Assembly: GCA_017889635.1 (NCBI GenBank)
Contig: JAGGAC010000001.1
Span: forward strand, 1 to 64,000
DNA: 64,000 nucleotides
Source of the DNA: Bacillota bacterium
GTDB taxonomy: Bacteria; Bacillota; Negativicutes; Sporomusales; CTSoil-080
Direction of reading: 5' to 3'
The position numbers and the translations under genes are program-made. Below the pieces are notes generated by a model. That model was not told the DNA's origin. It saw nothing but the letters and a program-made list of their open reading frames with translations, and did not search any database. Below, one piece after another: positions 1 through 8,450 of this stretch (its first letter is position 1; every line of letters begins with the position of its first letter).

Positions 1-206
1 ACCCAAGGTGTGACCCCAAATATTCCATTGAGATGAGACAGTTTATAACAAGCACCATCTATTATCCCTTCTCTGTTTATCGGACAGGCGAATACTGGTA
101 TATAAGCTAGTGTAAACTTCTTGCCAATGATATACACACCAAATGTAGAGAGGGCAAATCCCAAAATCAATAGCGCCCATCTTAATTTTGGAAAATGTTT
201 ATGCAT
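1..206 (-). CDS. NapH-like polyferredoxin, N-terminal part (cut by window edge)
   Basis: The complement encodes about 68 residues from an ATG at 206 and runs off the left edge. It matches almost residue for residue the start of the complete polyferredoxin encoded at 3904-4788: HFPKLRW, a first membrane span (LLILGFALSTFGVYIIG), then CPINREG and YKLSHLNG. It overlaps the end of the upstream gene by 8 bases, exactly as in the second copy. By analogy it should be a membrane protein carrying two [4Fe-4S] clusters, but the cluster motifs lie outside this window. It is one arm of a tandem duplication. Whether the full gene is intact cannot be judged here. Confidence 0.85.
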   Translation of the reverse strand, partial: MHKHFPKLRWALLILGFALSTFGVYIIGKKFTLAYIPVFACPINREGIIDGACYKLSHLNGIFGVTPW

Positions 207-1056
207 TCTTGATTCTCCTTCTATATCTTCTGACAATGCAAATAATCAAAATAATCATCCCGACGAGCAGCAAAACTACAGCGAAATCCTTAATTGCGCC
301 AATATGTTCTTGCGAAAACATACGGTGACCTTCCACCGTATAGCTGGTCAAATAAAAGATCTTATTGTGCTCATACAATACATTGACTGTATTTCGCAAG
401 GTATTCATATTAGCAAATGAAATTGCCCCTGTTGCATCTGTTTTAAGAGTATAGGATTGATTGTTGTAGAATAAGGTAACGTCTTTGTTTATCAAAGGAT
501 TCTGCTCGAAGTACAATACTAATTTGTCATTTCCCTTTAGAACAACTTCGAAAGGAAAGCGTTTATCGTTAAAATAAGTATTTACCACTGTAAATCCTCG
601 TGTGAAAATTGTATCTGCTTTAGCGGACGCCACCAGCTTTTCCGGTTGACCGTCATTATTTACATCAACGGATAGCATCTTTGTTGTCGCAATAAATGAA
701 CCGTTGGAATTGTTGAGAATTTCACAGGGATTTTCTTTAGCCATTTCCTTGATAGACCCGTCTTGCTGATTTGCGAATATTCTGATGTCTTTCTTTTTAA
801 TTGCTAGATTGTCATAGTTGAGTCTGATTACATCATTTTCAAAGCTCCACCAGAATATTTGATTAGGACAACTTGATGTACTGTTCTGCGCTATATCAAA
901 TGTTCTGGTTTTGATATCCCCTGCACTAGAAAAGAACGCTATTTTATCATTAAAAAAGCCGCAAAAAAAGTATGCTGCTATAATTGATGCGCCGATGATC
1001 CAAAGAAGGGGTCTTTGTCTGAAACGCATATACGCTTTGTTGAGTGACGTCCTCAT
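199..1056 (-). CDS. Two-span membrane protein, copy 1 (function unknown)
   Basis: A 285-residue protein I cannot assign to a named family. It has an N-terminal membrane span near residues 17-35 and a second near 253-276 followed by a basic tail (RRYRRR), so about 215 residues lie between them, probably outside the cytoplasm. The middle contains DVNNDGQPEK (131-140), a D-x-N-x-D-G loop of the calcium-binding kind seen in EF-hand and VCBS/FG-GAP-type proteins. Its start codon overlaps the stop of the dehydratase-like gene by 4 bases (ATGA), and its end overlaps the polyferredoxin start by 8. The three genes are therefore translationally coupled. A close paralogue lies at 4781-5647. A role as an extracytoplasmic partner of the polyferredoxin is an inference from gene order only. 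Confidence 0.8.
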   Translation of the reverse strand: MRTSLNKAYMRFRQRPLLWIIGASIIAAYFFCGFFNDKIAFFSSAGDIKTRTFDIAQNSTSSCPNQIFWWSFENDVIRLNYDNLAIKKKDIRIFANQQDGSIKEMAKENPCEILNNSNGSFIATTKMLSVDVNNDGQPEKLVASAKADTIFTRGFTVVNTYFNDKRFPFEVVLKGNDKLVLYFEQNPLINKDVTLFYNNQSYTLKTDATGAISFANMNTLRNTVNVLYEHNKIFYLTSYTVEGHRMFSQEHIGAIKDFAVVLLLVGMIILIICIVRRYRRRIKNA

Positions 1057-2333
1057 CCAATCCTCCGGTTTTCTTTTCTATTAACTTTTCGGGATTTTAT
1101 CATCTCTCCAAAAGCCTCAATCCGTATCCTCAATTGTTCGATATCCTGATAATTGTAGTCAGTCTCCACCCTTAATACCGGAAGACCGTTTTTAATAAAC
1201 AGATTCTCTATCTTCTCAAATTCGAAATCAACAGTCACTTGGCCTCTGATTACATGGTATATTAATGCTTCGGCATCACCAGCAACAATACTTGCCTGCA
1301 AAGAGTCCATTCTAGCGCTGTTGTTTGTGAATGCTTGTGAAGTGTCATTTTCGTAGTAACTTCTTGCGATGTCTCCAACCATATCCTTAAAAAACAGCCT
1401 TTTTTCAAGTTCCACATCTATGAGCAAATGATTAAACGCTTCTGTTTCAAAGTTTGATATTGCAAGTCCCGCATCGGTTAGCAATCTAGGAAGCTTCATA
1501 TTGGGAAAAAGAATGGAAGAACCGGCCAGCACAATATTAGATCTGCTTCCCAATGCTTTGAAACTCAAAAGTTCTCCACTAGATAGCTTCTCGATATCAT
1601 CATTTAAGGCTCTGAGGTGCAATGTCCATTCTTCTAGGTCATCTGCCATATAGTATGTATTTAAAATCATAATAAAAATTTCTGCTGTTAATAGATTCTC
1701 AATGTCAACATAATGAGCAACAAAACGCTGGAGCTGTTTTTTGGCTCGGGATACCTTTTTTGCTGCATGCAGTAAATCTGCTTTGCTTGGTCGCTTTCCT
1801 GTTATAAAGGATATTTCCTCAACAAGCCCAAGCATTTGAGCACACCATCTCTTAACTGATGTCGCTCTTCCTTTAACGGACGGAATATCCAATGTTAAAG
1901 TATTAAACTGCTTTGCGAGAATCCTTGCTACTTTTCGCATGGAATCCGAATAAACGGGGATCAATACCAGATCGATCTCATCAAGCCTAGGCATTTCACC
2001 GCTTAACATCATGCCAATGGCAGATTTAACAGCCGGATCGGTATCCCTTGCTAATAAGCTATCCCCATATAAGGTTGCCTCGGTGCTTCCACCTATTATC
2101 CATACTGGTTTTGCACCACAGGCTATGATGAGTTCTTCTGGTATATTGAACCCCATAAGTGCTACTTTTTTGGAAGATGTTTTTTCTTCACTTACTGAAT
2201 AAGTTGCTGCAACTTTAAAGAAATATTTGAGATATTTTGATTTAAACTTAAGTTGATTCATATCCAGGTTGTCGAATACATCAACAACTTCACTACTACC
2301 AGGACGCATCAATTTCATAATATCTTTTTTCAT
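1053..2333 (-). CDS. 2-hydroxyacyl-CoA dehydratase (HgdB/FldC-type) family protein lacking the cluster cysteines
   Basis: The 426-residue product aligns by eye with the D-component family of 2-hydroxyacyl-CoA dehydratases and benzoyl-CoA reductases: PEELIIACGAKPV near residue 65, VKSAIG in place of the usual CPLIKSS, and a C-terminal block GLPVLRVETDY followed by EQLRIRIEAF. In catalytic members three cysteines bind a [4Fe-4S] cluster. At the positions I would match (RDTDPAVKS for xxxCPLIKS; VYSDSMRK for TTCDGKKK; GQVTVDFE for the third) no cysteine is present, and the protein has only two cysteines elsewhere. I chose the ATG at 2333, behind AGGGTGG, rather than the upstream GTG at 2342. No second subunit and no ATP-dependent activator is in the window, so a non-catalytic role is plausible. 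Confidence 0.75.
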   Translation of the reverse strand: MKKDIMKLMRPGSSEVVDVFDNLDMNQLKFKSKYLKYFFKVAATYSVSEEKTSSKKVALMGFNIPEELIIACGAKPVWIIGGSTEATLYGDSLLARDTDPAVKSAIGMMLSGEMPRLDEIDLVLIPVYSDSMRKVARILAKQFNTLTLDIPSVKGRATSVKRWCAQMLGLVEEISFITGKRPSKADLLHAAKKVSRAKKQLQRFVAHYVDIENLLTAEIFIMILNTYYMADDLEEWTLHLRALNDDIEKLSSGELLSFKALGSRSNIVLAGSSILFPNMKLPRLLTDAGLAISNFETEAFNHLLIDVELEKRLFFKDMVGDIARSYYENDTSQAFTNNSARMDSLQASIVAGDAEALIYHVIRGQVTVDFEFEKIENLFIKNGLPVLRVETDYNYQDIEQLRIRIEAFGEMIKSRKVNRKENRRIG

Positions 2334-3058
2334 AATAGCCACCCTCTCTAATCAAACTATTTTGAATATCAGAACAGCGAAAAATTATCCCAAGAGAATG
2401 GTATTCAATTACACCCTATCCTAACTTTAACATATCATTCAATATTTAACAACATGGTCAACGTGCTTGAGAGCTAAATACAGTAACATAAGCAGAAGAA
2501 TGCTTGATATATCTTGTTTTACTGCGAATTATTTGATGTATCAGCCAGTTAGTGAAAGCACGAAAACGATGCAAAAACTAGTTATGTTAACGATTGAATG
2601 TTGATTACAGGTGTGTTAATAGAGAAAAATTAAAACTCGAAATCTCCCGTAAATCTATTGTGAAAATTATTGATAGTCGTAGTTTGTTCGTAATAATAAA
2701 TGAATTTAAAATTAACCTTATGTTTTTTAATGGTTAGCAGATAGTAGAGAAAGTATGGAAATCGGTTTAGATTCCTTGCTTAGTGCTGGAACTGATAAAA
2801 AAGGAATATTGATAGAGATGTTATGCGTTAAATATCAAATAATTATATTAGTGATAATCGAAAATATGCACTTGGTTATGGTTTCCTAATATTTTCAACC
2901 CCAAACTGTTCTCCTTCGAGTGCTATCCTCGTGACACCTAAAAAGACTTTTGGTAGCAAATTAAAGCAATTTTATGGTAATTCATAATTTAAAACATTAG
3001 AAAAAAATATTCTGCCTATCGTAAATTAACGAAATCTGAATCGCGCAATGAAGGTTCT
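2334..3058. other. Noncoding upstream region of duplication copy 1
   Basis: No credible ORF. Bases 2334-2876 are repeated, with small deletions, at about 5787-6246 upstream of the second copy, so this is duplicated leader or promoter DNA rather than a lost gene. Past about 2880 the two copies diverge. The stretch is very AT-rich. Confidence 0.6.
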
Positions 3059-3400
3059 GTGGAAATTCGCCGGTTACAATACTTTCTCGTGTTAGCAGAA
3101 AAAGTGAATTTTACTAGCCCGGCTAAATACTTATTTATTACTTGTCATCTTTAAGCCAGCACATTGCTGATCTGGAACAAAAAAATCGGTGTACAACTTT
3201 TCAAGCGTAACCGCCATGCTATCGTTGAGTTAACAGCAACTGGGAAATACTATTGCCAAAGGCAGGCTGATTCTTTCTCGATGCGATGAAGCTATTGAAA
3301 TTACCCGTCAGGCAGCACTGAGGTCTGACGGCACTCTTAAAATAGGAGTGCTTGGTTCGCTATATACCGGTGAAATAGATATCGGATTTACCGTGATATC
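3059..3400 (+). pseudogene. LysR-family regulator remnant
   Basis: Starting at a GTG at 3059, the translation shows a LysR winged-helix start (IRRLQYFLVLAEKVNFT, then AKYLFIT), a stop, then in shifted frames QHIADLEQKIGVQLFKRN and VELTATGK, the wing and linker region of LysR proteins. Later fragments include EIDIGFT from the effector domain. At least two frame changes and a large internal loss separate the pieces, so no functional protein is possible. It probably once regulated the neighbouring dehydratase-type genes. Confidence 0.8.
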
Positions 3401-3464
3401 GAATATAACAAAAGCTGCCTTTGCGCAGCTTTGTTATAAAATCGTTTATTCAGATAAACTTTTC

Positions 3465-3905
3465 TTTGCTGGAGACGATAAAACTATGGCAATTATTGCC
3501 TGTTGGAAGCAACTCCATTGTTGCGCATCCCATGACCGCTTTAACCAATAGGCAAGGCCTTGATGGCGTTACTTCATTCCTTATGGCTGCAGATACATGG
3601 CTTCCTCCCTAAAGCTTGACGGTAATACCGCCAGTCGCGTAAACAGGTTCTGCGGGAATCGTAACGCAAAACAGCCCGAAAGTCATGCGGTCTGTCCCTC
3701 GACCGATATCTTCCATATCGGAGTAAGTTTTCTTCAAAAGATTAAAAAATAAGTCATGCCATAGAGCGGAAAATGATTTTGAACGCCCAATTTTCTGAGC
3801 ATTTTATTAGCATTCATGACCGTGCTTTTCAGAACGATTGCTCTTCTTTTTTCCACTCTGGGTTTTGGTTCTTCTACGTTAGTGGTTTTCAACTTGTTTG
3901 TTTTT
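3465..3905 (-). pseudogene. 2-hydroxyacyl-CoA dehydratase subunit remnant (N-terminal part)
   Basis: On the complement, between about 3740 and 3465, the reading MTFGLFCVTIPAEPVYATGG followed by ITVKL and, after a stop, GGSHVSAAI, NEVTPSRPCLLVKAVMGC resembles the N-terminal domain of HgdB/FldC-type proteins. Here the cysteine of the CPLIKSS-type motif (PCLLVKA) is kept. Upstream pieces (3900-3745) are frame-broken. The gene lacks the rest of the family's roughly 400 residues. It lies just downstream of the polyferredoxin at 3904-4788 and on the same strand, so the ancestral cluster probably encoded a dehydratase subunit here. Confidence 0.55.
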
Positions 3906-4788
3906 AAGGCTCATCTTTCTTTCCTTGCAATCCGCTGTTGTTATAGAAGAAGGCCTCCCGTGATGAGGTATAAATTGCTTTCCCTAAAAATGTAATTTTT
4001 AGAGCCTGGTCTTCAGGACACACTTTTATACAGTCGCTGCAAAACAAACAATCACAGGTAGTGATATTGCTTTTTTTTCGCTCGGTATAAATACTTTTGA
4101 TTTCCATAGGGCAAGCCTCATAGCAGTAGCCACACTCCGTGCAGGCTTGGCAGTTCTTCTTTAACCGAAACAACGAAAACTTATGAAACACGCCGACGAA
4201 ATACCCTAAAGGACAAACATTGCACCAAAACCTGTATTTAAAGAATGATCCTACCACAACTATAACCGTAACAAAAAAGGACATATGGAGCTCTAGCTTG
4301 CCTCCTGCGATGAGCGGCGTAACCGCCTTAACGGGGCAAAGGTCACAAAAGTTTATGCCAAATGCACAGATGCCAAAGAATACGAATAAAAATCCCCACT
4401 TGACCAGATTGACAGAAGAATTATCTCTGCTGCCAAACCTTATTACACTACTGCCGTTTATACTGCTTCGAAACTTGAATACCAAATCCTGAATAAAACC
4501 CAATGGGCACAAAAACCCGCAAAGCATTCTTCCAAAAATCACGATGAATAACGCTACCCCAAGAAAAAACAATCCAATATCCACCCAAGGTGTGACCCCA
4601 AACAATCCATTAAGATGCGACAGCTTATAACAAGCGCCGTCTATTGTCCCTTCTCTGTTTATCGGACAAATGAATACTGGCACATAATCTTGTGTAAACC
4701 GCTTGCCGATGATATACACACCAAATGTAGAAATGGCAAATCCCAAAATCAATATCACCCATCTTAATTTCGGAAAATATTTATCCAT
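3904..4788 (-). CDS. NapH/CcoG-like membrane polyferredoxin
   Basis: A 294-residue membrane iron-sulfur protein. It has about four spans in the first 190 residues, interleaved with the short cysteine motifs CGFLCPLGF, CDLCPVKA and CNVCPLGY typical of NapH, NosR and CcoG-type proteins. Two classical ferredoxin motifs follow (CQACTECGYCYEACP and CDCLFCSDCIKVCP, about residues 213-260), each binding one [4Fe-4S] cluster. It should pass electrons between a membrane donor and a cytoplasmic acceptor. It is the last intact gene of the second copy of the duplicated unit and overlaps the preceding gene by 8 bases. Its partner is unknown; a 2-hydroxyacyl-CoA dehydratase-like protein is suggested only by gene order. 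Confidence 0.85.
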   Translation of the reverse strand: MDKYFPKLRWVILILGFAISTFGVYIIGKRFTQDYVPVFICPINREGTIDGACYKLSHLNGLFGVTPWVDIGLFFLGVALFIVIFGRMLCGFLCPLGFIQDLVFKFRSSINGSSVIRFGSRDNSSVNLVKWGFLFVFFGICAFGINFCDLCPVKAVTPLIAGGKLELHMSFFVTVIVVVGSFFKYRFWCNVCPLGYFVGVFHKFSLFRLKKNCQACTECGYCYEACPMEIKSIYTERKKSNITTCDCLFCSDCIKVCPEDQALKITFLGKAIYTSSREAFFYNNSGLQGKKDEP

Positions 4789-5647
4789 TCTTGATTCTCC
4801 TTCTATACCTTCTAAAAATGCAAATGATTATAATAATCACCCCAGAGACCAGCAAAATTATAGCTAAATCTTCAATAGCGCTAATATGTTCTTTCGAAAG
4901 CATACGATGACCTTCCACCGTATAGCTGGTTAAATAAAAAGTCTTATCGTGTTGATACATGATATTGACAGTATTTCGCAAGGTATTCATATTATCAAAC
5001 GAAATTGCGCCCGTTGCATCTGTTTTAAGAGTAGAGGAATAATTATCATAGAACACGGCAACTTCTTCGTTTATCAACGGATTTTGCTCGAAATATACTA
5101 CCAGTTTGTCATTTCCTTTCAGAACGACTTCCAAAGGAATTCGTTTATCGTTAAAATGAGTATTCACCCCTGCAACTATCGCTGCAAGCTTCCGGGTAAA
5201 AATGGTATCTGCTTTAGCAGACACCACCAACTTCTCCGGGTGACCGTCATTGTTCACATCGACAGTGAGCACCTTTGTTGTCGCAATAAACGACCCATTG
5301 GAATCCTCGGGAATTCCAGGGGAATATCCTTTAGCCAGCTCTGTGATAGACCCATCTTTTTTCTTGTAAAATATTTCGATGTTTTTCTTATTGATAGCCA
5401 GATGGTCGTAGTTCAGCCTAATTACATCATTGTCAAAGCTCCATCCAAATATTTGATTAGGACAACTTGATGTACTGTTCGGCGCTATATCAAATGTTCT
5501 GGTTTTAATACCCCCTACAGGAAAAAGCGATATTTTATCATTAAAAAAGCCGCAAAAAAAGTAAGCTACTATAATTAATACGCTAATGATCCAAAGAAGG
5601 GGTCTTTGCCTGAACCGCATATATGCTTTGTTGAGTGACGTCCTCAT
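4781..5647 (-). CDS. Two-span membrane protein, copy 2 (function unknown)
   Basis: A 288-residue paralogue of the protein at 199-1056, with the same architecture: N-terminal span (PLLWIISVLIIVAYFFCGFF), extracytoplasmic domain with the calcium-loop-like DVNNDGHPEK, and a C-terminal span followed by RRYRRR. The reading frame is intact, and many differences from copy 1 are conservative, so it has probably stayed under selection after duplication. Its ribosome site (CGGAGG) lies inside the tail of the disrupted dehydratase-like gene upstream. That tail overlaps its ATG by 4 bases, so the deletion next door did not remove its translation signals. Confidence 0.8.
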   Translation of the reverse strand: MRTSLNKAYMRFRQRPLLWIISVLIIVAYFFCGFFNDKISLFPVGGIKTRTFDIAPNSTSSCPNQIFGWSFDNDVIRLNYDHLAINKKNIEIFYKKKDGSITELAKGYSPGIPEDSNGSFIATTKVLTVDVNNDGHPEKLVVSAKADTIFTRKLAAIVAGVNTHFNDKRIPLEVVLKGNDKLVVYFEQNPLINEEVAVFYDNYSSTLKTDATGAISFDNMNTLRNTVNIMYQHDKTFYLTSYTVEGHRMLSKEHISAIEDLAIILLVSGVIIIIICIFRRYRRRIKNG

Positions 5648-5792
5648 CCAATCCTCCGGTTTACTTTTCTATTAACATTTCGGGATTTTATTGTTGCTCC
5701 AAAAGCCTCAATACGATATCTATGTTGTCGAATGCATCAACAATCTCGCTACTACCAGGACGCATTAATTTCATAATATCTTTTTTATAATA
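5644..5792 (-). pseudogene. Dehydratase-like gene, copy 2, internally deleted
   Basis: Only the first few and last about 20 codons of the gene corresponding to 1053-2333 remain. The tail reads IKSRNVNRKVNRRIG and stop, and the head reads as in copy 1. The join is at a short ATATC shared by both flanks, consistent with microhomology deletion of about 1.1 kb. The ATG of copy 1 (AATAGCC preceded by CAT on the plus strand) is TAT here, so the start codon is also lost. It is clearly non-functional. Confidence 0.85.
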
Positions 5793-6246
5793 GCCACCCT
5801 CTCTAATCAACCTATTTTGAATATCAGAACGGCGAAAAATTATTTCAAGAGAATGGTATTCAATTACACCCTATCCTAACTTTAACATATCATTCAATAT
5901 TTAACAACCGAGTCAACGTGCTTGAGAGCTAAATACAGTAACTTCAGCAGAAGAATGCTTGATATATCTTGATTTACAGCGAATTATTTGATGTATCAAG
6001 CATTCGGCGAAAGCGCAGAACCGATGAAAAAACTAGTTATGTTAACGATTGAACGCTGATTACAGGCGTGCTGAGAGAAAAATTAAAAACCTATATTTTT
6101 AATGGTTGGTTGATAGTGGAGAAAGTGCGGAAATCGATTTAGGTTTCTTGCTCGACAGTGAAACTAATAAAAAGGAATATTGATGGAGACATTATGCGTT
6201 AAATATTAAATAATTATATTAGCAATGATCAAAAATATGCACTTGG

Positions 6247-6701
6247 TGTATATTTTCGTTAGGATGGCGATGGGAGGGGATGGGGGTTTTTAAGCTAGAG
6301 TTACATTCTTAGCGATCAGCTCACGAGTTGGAGTTCGAAAAGGCCCTCTGAAAGCGAAAGCCTTTCGGAGAGCCTTTTCGGCATGCAATATTATCTCATG
6401 TTACTTTTGGGGCGTTTTCCCCACGACACATAAGGTGTTGGCGGTGGAGGATCACCCAAAAAGCATCAGCGCGTTTGGAATGAACAAATGTCCCTGTTTC
6501 GCTGATGTTGTATTTAACGCGGCGTTGGTATTATTTTGATGTTTCCCTGCTTGACGGGTATGAAAATTTTATTTATTAGAATATTTTAAATTAACATAAA
6601 ATAATTGTTATTGAAAGCTAAGTAAGCATCGAAGGTAAAGGGAAATCGTAGATATAATTCAAAATATTAGCGAATACTTCTGGTTTGGTTGATAAAAAAT
6701 G
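6247..6701. other. Noncoding stretch with one hairpin
   Basis: No supported gene. A 19-base stem with two mismatches (6336-6354 with 6362-6380, core GAAAAGGC/GCCTTTTC) could be a bidirectional terminator. A second, weaker pairing (CATCAGCG with CGCTGATG) lies in 6465-6515. The rest shows no recognisable motif. Confidence 0.4.
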
Positions 6702-6737
6702 TTTAGTTGTGTATAATAACTAGTATACATAACTAAA
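6702..6737. promoter_or_regulatory. Large operator-like palindrome upstream of the MFS exporter
   Basis: Two 14-base arms (TTTAGTTGTGTATA at 6702-6715 and TATACATAACTAAA at 6724-6737) pair with a single mismatch across an 8-base spacer. It lies 146 bases before the exporter start. Size, symmetry and TTAGTT half-sites fit a MarR- or TetR-type operator. No regulator gene is adjacent, so the binding protein is unknown. Confidence 0.6.
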
Positions 6738-6813
6738 ATGGTAAAAAGAGGTGCTGCCCATTGTTTAATTTGTGGGCTGGGTGATCGCAAAAATAAATTA
6801 TATTGATCACGCG

Positions 6814-6847
6814 ATGAAAGATAGAAAGCTATCTTTCATTTTTTCTT
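6814..6847 (+). terminator. Terminator-like hairpin in the exporter leader (possible attenuator)
   Basis: A perfect 11-base stem, ATGAAAGATAG/CTATCTTTCAT, with a 4-base loop is followed at once by TTTTTTCTT. It sits between the operator palindrome and the exporter start (6883), so transcription from the upstream promoter must pass it. It may be an attenuator, or the terminator of a short leader RNA. Confidence 0.6.
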
Positions 6848-6882
6848 AAAAATAATCTATTTGCTATTACGAGGTAAACATC

Positions 6883-8280
6883 ATGAACAACTTTAAAGAA
6901 ACAGAACAACAAACGATTATTGCTGTTGTGGCTATTGCTATTATTACCTTTATGGGAATACTTTCGGAAACGGCGTTGAATATTGCCTATTCCCGGCTGA
7001 TGGATCAATTTAATATTTCGGCGGCAACCATTCAATGGCTGACTACGGGATATTTGTTGACTTTATCCGCGTTTATTCCCCTCTCTCCGATTCTCGTAAA
7101 ATGTTATCGAACAAAAAAATTATTTCGAACTGCGGTTATAATTTTTTTGACGGGAACGCTCTTATGCGGTTTTGCCTTAAACTTTGGAATGCTGTTGCTA
7201 GGCAGGATCATTCAGGCTGTTGGTACCAGTATTACCCTGCCGTTAATGGTTAATATTATCTTGGAAAAAATCCCTGTTTCTCGCCGGGGCAAGATTATGG
7301 GAATCGTCGGACTGGTTACTTGTTTTGCTCCGGCCTTAGGCCCTACTTTTGGCGGAGTTGTAATTGAATGGATAAACTGGCATTGGATTTTTATTCTGAT
7401 GTTGCCGGTGTTGATGCTAGCCTTTGGTTTAGGCAGCAAATATATTATGGATATTCACACTACTGATCAGATTGTGATTGACTATCCATCCATCATTTTA
7501 TCCACGATCGGGTTGGTGGGAATTGTTTACGGTGTCAGTATCTCGGCCGATTTTGGTTGGCTTGATCCGAAGGTCTTAGGCTGTTTGGCGATTGGCCTCT
7601 TAAGCTTAGGCGGGTTTATTTATAAACAACTGCAGTTGCCTAATCCGTTGATTGAAGTGCGGGTATTTACCTATCCGATGTTTACACTTGGTATGGTCAT
7701 TGTTATGATCAGCATGATGACAGTCTTGGCGGCTGGTTTTATTTTGCCTTTGTATTTGCAGAAGTCGTTAGGCTGCTCCAGCCTGGTAACGGCTTTGGCG
7801 ATGCTGCCTGGTGCGGCAATTAATGGAGTTATGTCGCCGGTTACCGGCAAGTTTCTTGATAAACACGGTCCTAAGTTACTGCTTTCTGTGGGGTTTCTCT
7901 TGGTAAGTCTTATGGTTTATATGTTTGCGTTTTTTAATTGTAATTTTTACGACGTGATTATTATATACGCTGTGTTTATGTTTGGCGCATCGATGTTGGC
8001 TATCCCTGCTCAATCCAATGGGCTAAATCAACTGCCGAAAGAATATAATGCCGATGGGTCGGCTATTGTAAATACTTTACAGCAAGTGTCGGGGGCGGTT
8101 GGCACGGCTCTGGCTTCCAGTATTTTTACGATTAGTTATACCAATTTCCAACAATCGTTTTCTAGCGTAACGCTTGAAGTTATGCATCAGGCAGGCTCGT
8201 TCGGCGTCCATAATACGTTCGTGTTTTTTTTATTTCTGTCGCTTGTGGGTTTTGGTTTAGCCTTAAAAGCACGTAGATGA
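6883..8280 (+). CDS. MFS multidrug exporter, DHA2 (EmrB/QacA) family
   Basis: A 465-residue transporter with about 14 hydrophobic segments. The family's motif C (ALGPTFGGVV) lies near residue 150, and the loop SRRGKIMGIVG matches the motif A region. DHA2 proteins use the proton gradient to expel drugs or other amphiphiles across the inner membrane. The ATG at 6883 follows GAGGT. The long leader contains an operator palindrome and a terminator-like hairpin, so expression is probably inducible. No membrane-fusion adaptor gene lies beside it. The substrate cannot be predicted. It ends just before a hairpin terminator. Confidence 0.9.
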   Translation: MNNFKETEQQTIIAVVAIAIITFMGILSETALNIAYSRLMDQFNISAATIQWLTTGYLLTLSAFIPLSPILVKCYRTKKLFRTAVIIFLTGTLLCGFALNFGMLLLGRIIQAVGTSITLPLMVNIILEKIPVSRRGKIMGIVGLVTCFAPALGPTFGGVVIEWINWHWIFILMLPVLMLAFGLGSKYIMDIHTTDQIVIDYPSIILSTIGLVGIVYGVSISADFGWLDPKVLGCLAIGLLSLGGFIYKQLQLPNPLIEVRVFTYPMFTLGMVIVMISMMTVLAAGFILPLYLQKSLGCSSLVTALAMLPGAAINGVMSPVTGKFLDKHGPKLLLSVGFLLVSLMVYMFAFFNCNFYDVIIIYAVFMFGASMLAIPAQSNGLNQLPKEYNADGSAIVNTLQQVSGAVGTALASSIFTISYTNFQQSFSSVTLEVMHQAGSFGVHNTFVFFLFLSLVGFGLALKARR

Positions 8281-8298
8281 ATTGAAGATTAAACAAGA

Positions 8299-8328
8299 CA
8301 AGCCGTTGGTGGTGCGGCTAACGGCTTG
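8299..8328 (+). terminator. Hairpin after the MFS gene
   Basis: CAAGCCGTT at 8299 pairs with AACGGCTTG at 8320-8328, 19 bases after the stop codon. The T-rich tail is weak. Confidence 0.5.
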
Positions 8329-8450
8329 GTTATACAGATAATAAATAAAAATTTACTAATTTTTGAAGAGTGGTATAATAAATGTATCAATTGGCATAAT
8401 GCGCTTATAGCGTAGTACTAAGTAATAACTGACATTTTCGGAGGCGTCTA

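Larger units (their letters stand above)
1..2876. repeat. Duplication copy 1 (continues left of the window)
   Basis: Direct repeat with 4583-6246, offset about 4.6 kb. It contains the polyferredoxin 5' part, the two-span membrane gene, the full dehydratase-like gene and about 540 bases of upstream DNA. Correspondence is seen at gene level and in the noncoding leader (for example AGAGAATGGTATTCAATTAC in both). The right boundary is near 2876; the left boundary is outside the window. Confidence 0.85.
4583..6246. repeat. Duplication copy 2 (reduced)
   Basis: Counterpart of 1-2876. It keeps the polyferredoxin start, the whole membrane-protein gene and the upstream noncoding block, but has lost most of the dehydratase-like gene and about 60 bases of the leader. 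Similarity ends near 6246 (CACTTGGT in both copies). Confidence 0.85.

Noticed and set aside
3348-3612. Two overlapping plus-strand frames of 63-67 codons
   Set aside because: They are fragments within the LysR remnant and opposite the dehydratase remnant, without ribosome sites.
4949-5470. 173-codon plus-strand frame
   Set aside because: It lies entirely opposite the membrane-protein gene at 4781-5647, which is supported by a paralogue; this is a shadow frame.
6385-6545. Possible structured RNA in the noncoding stretch
   Set aside because: Only one short pairing (CATCAGCG/CGCTGATG) over a 30-base loop; no known riboswitch or ncRNA core seen.
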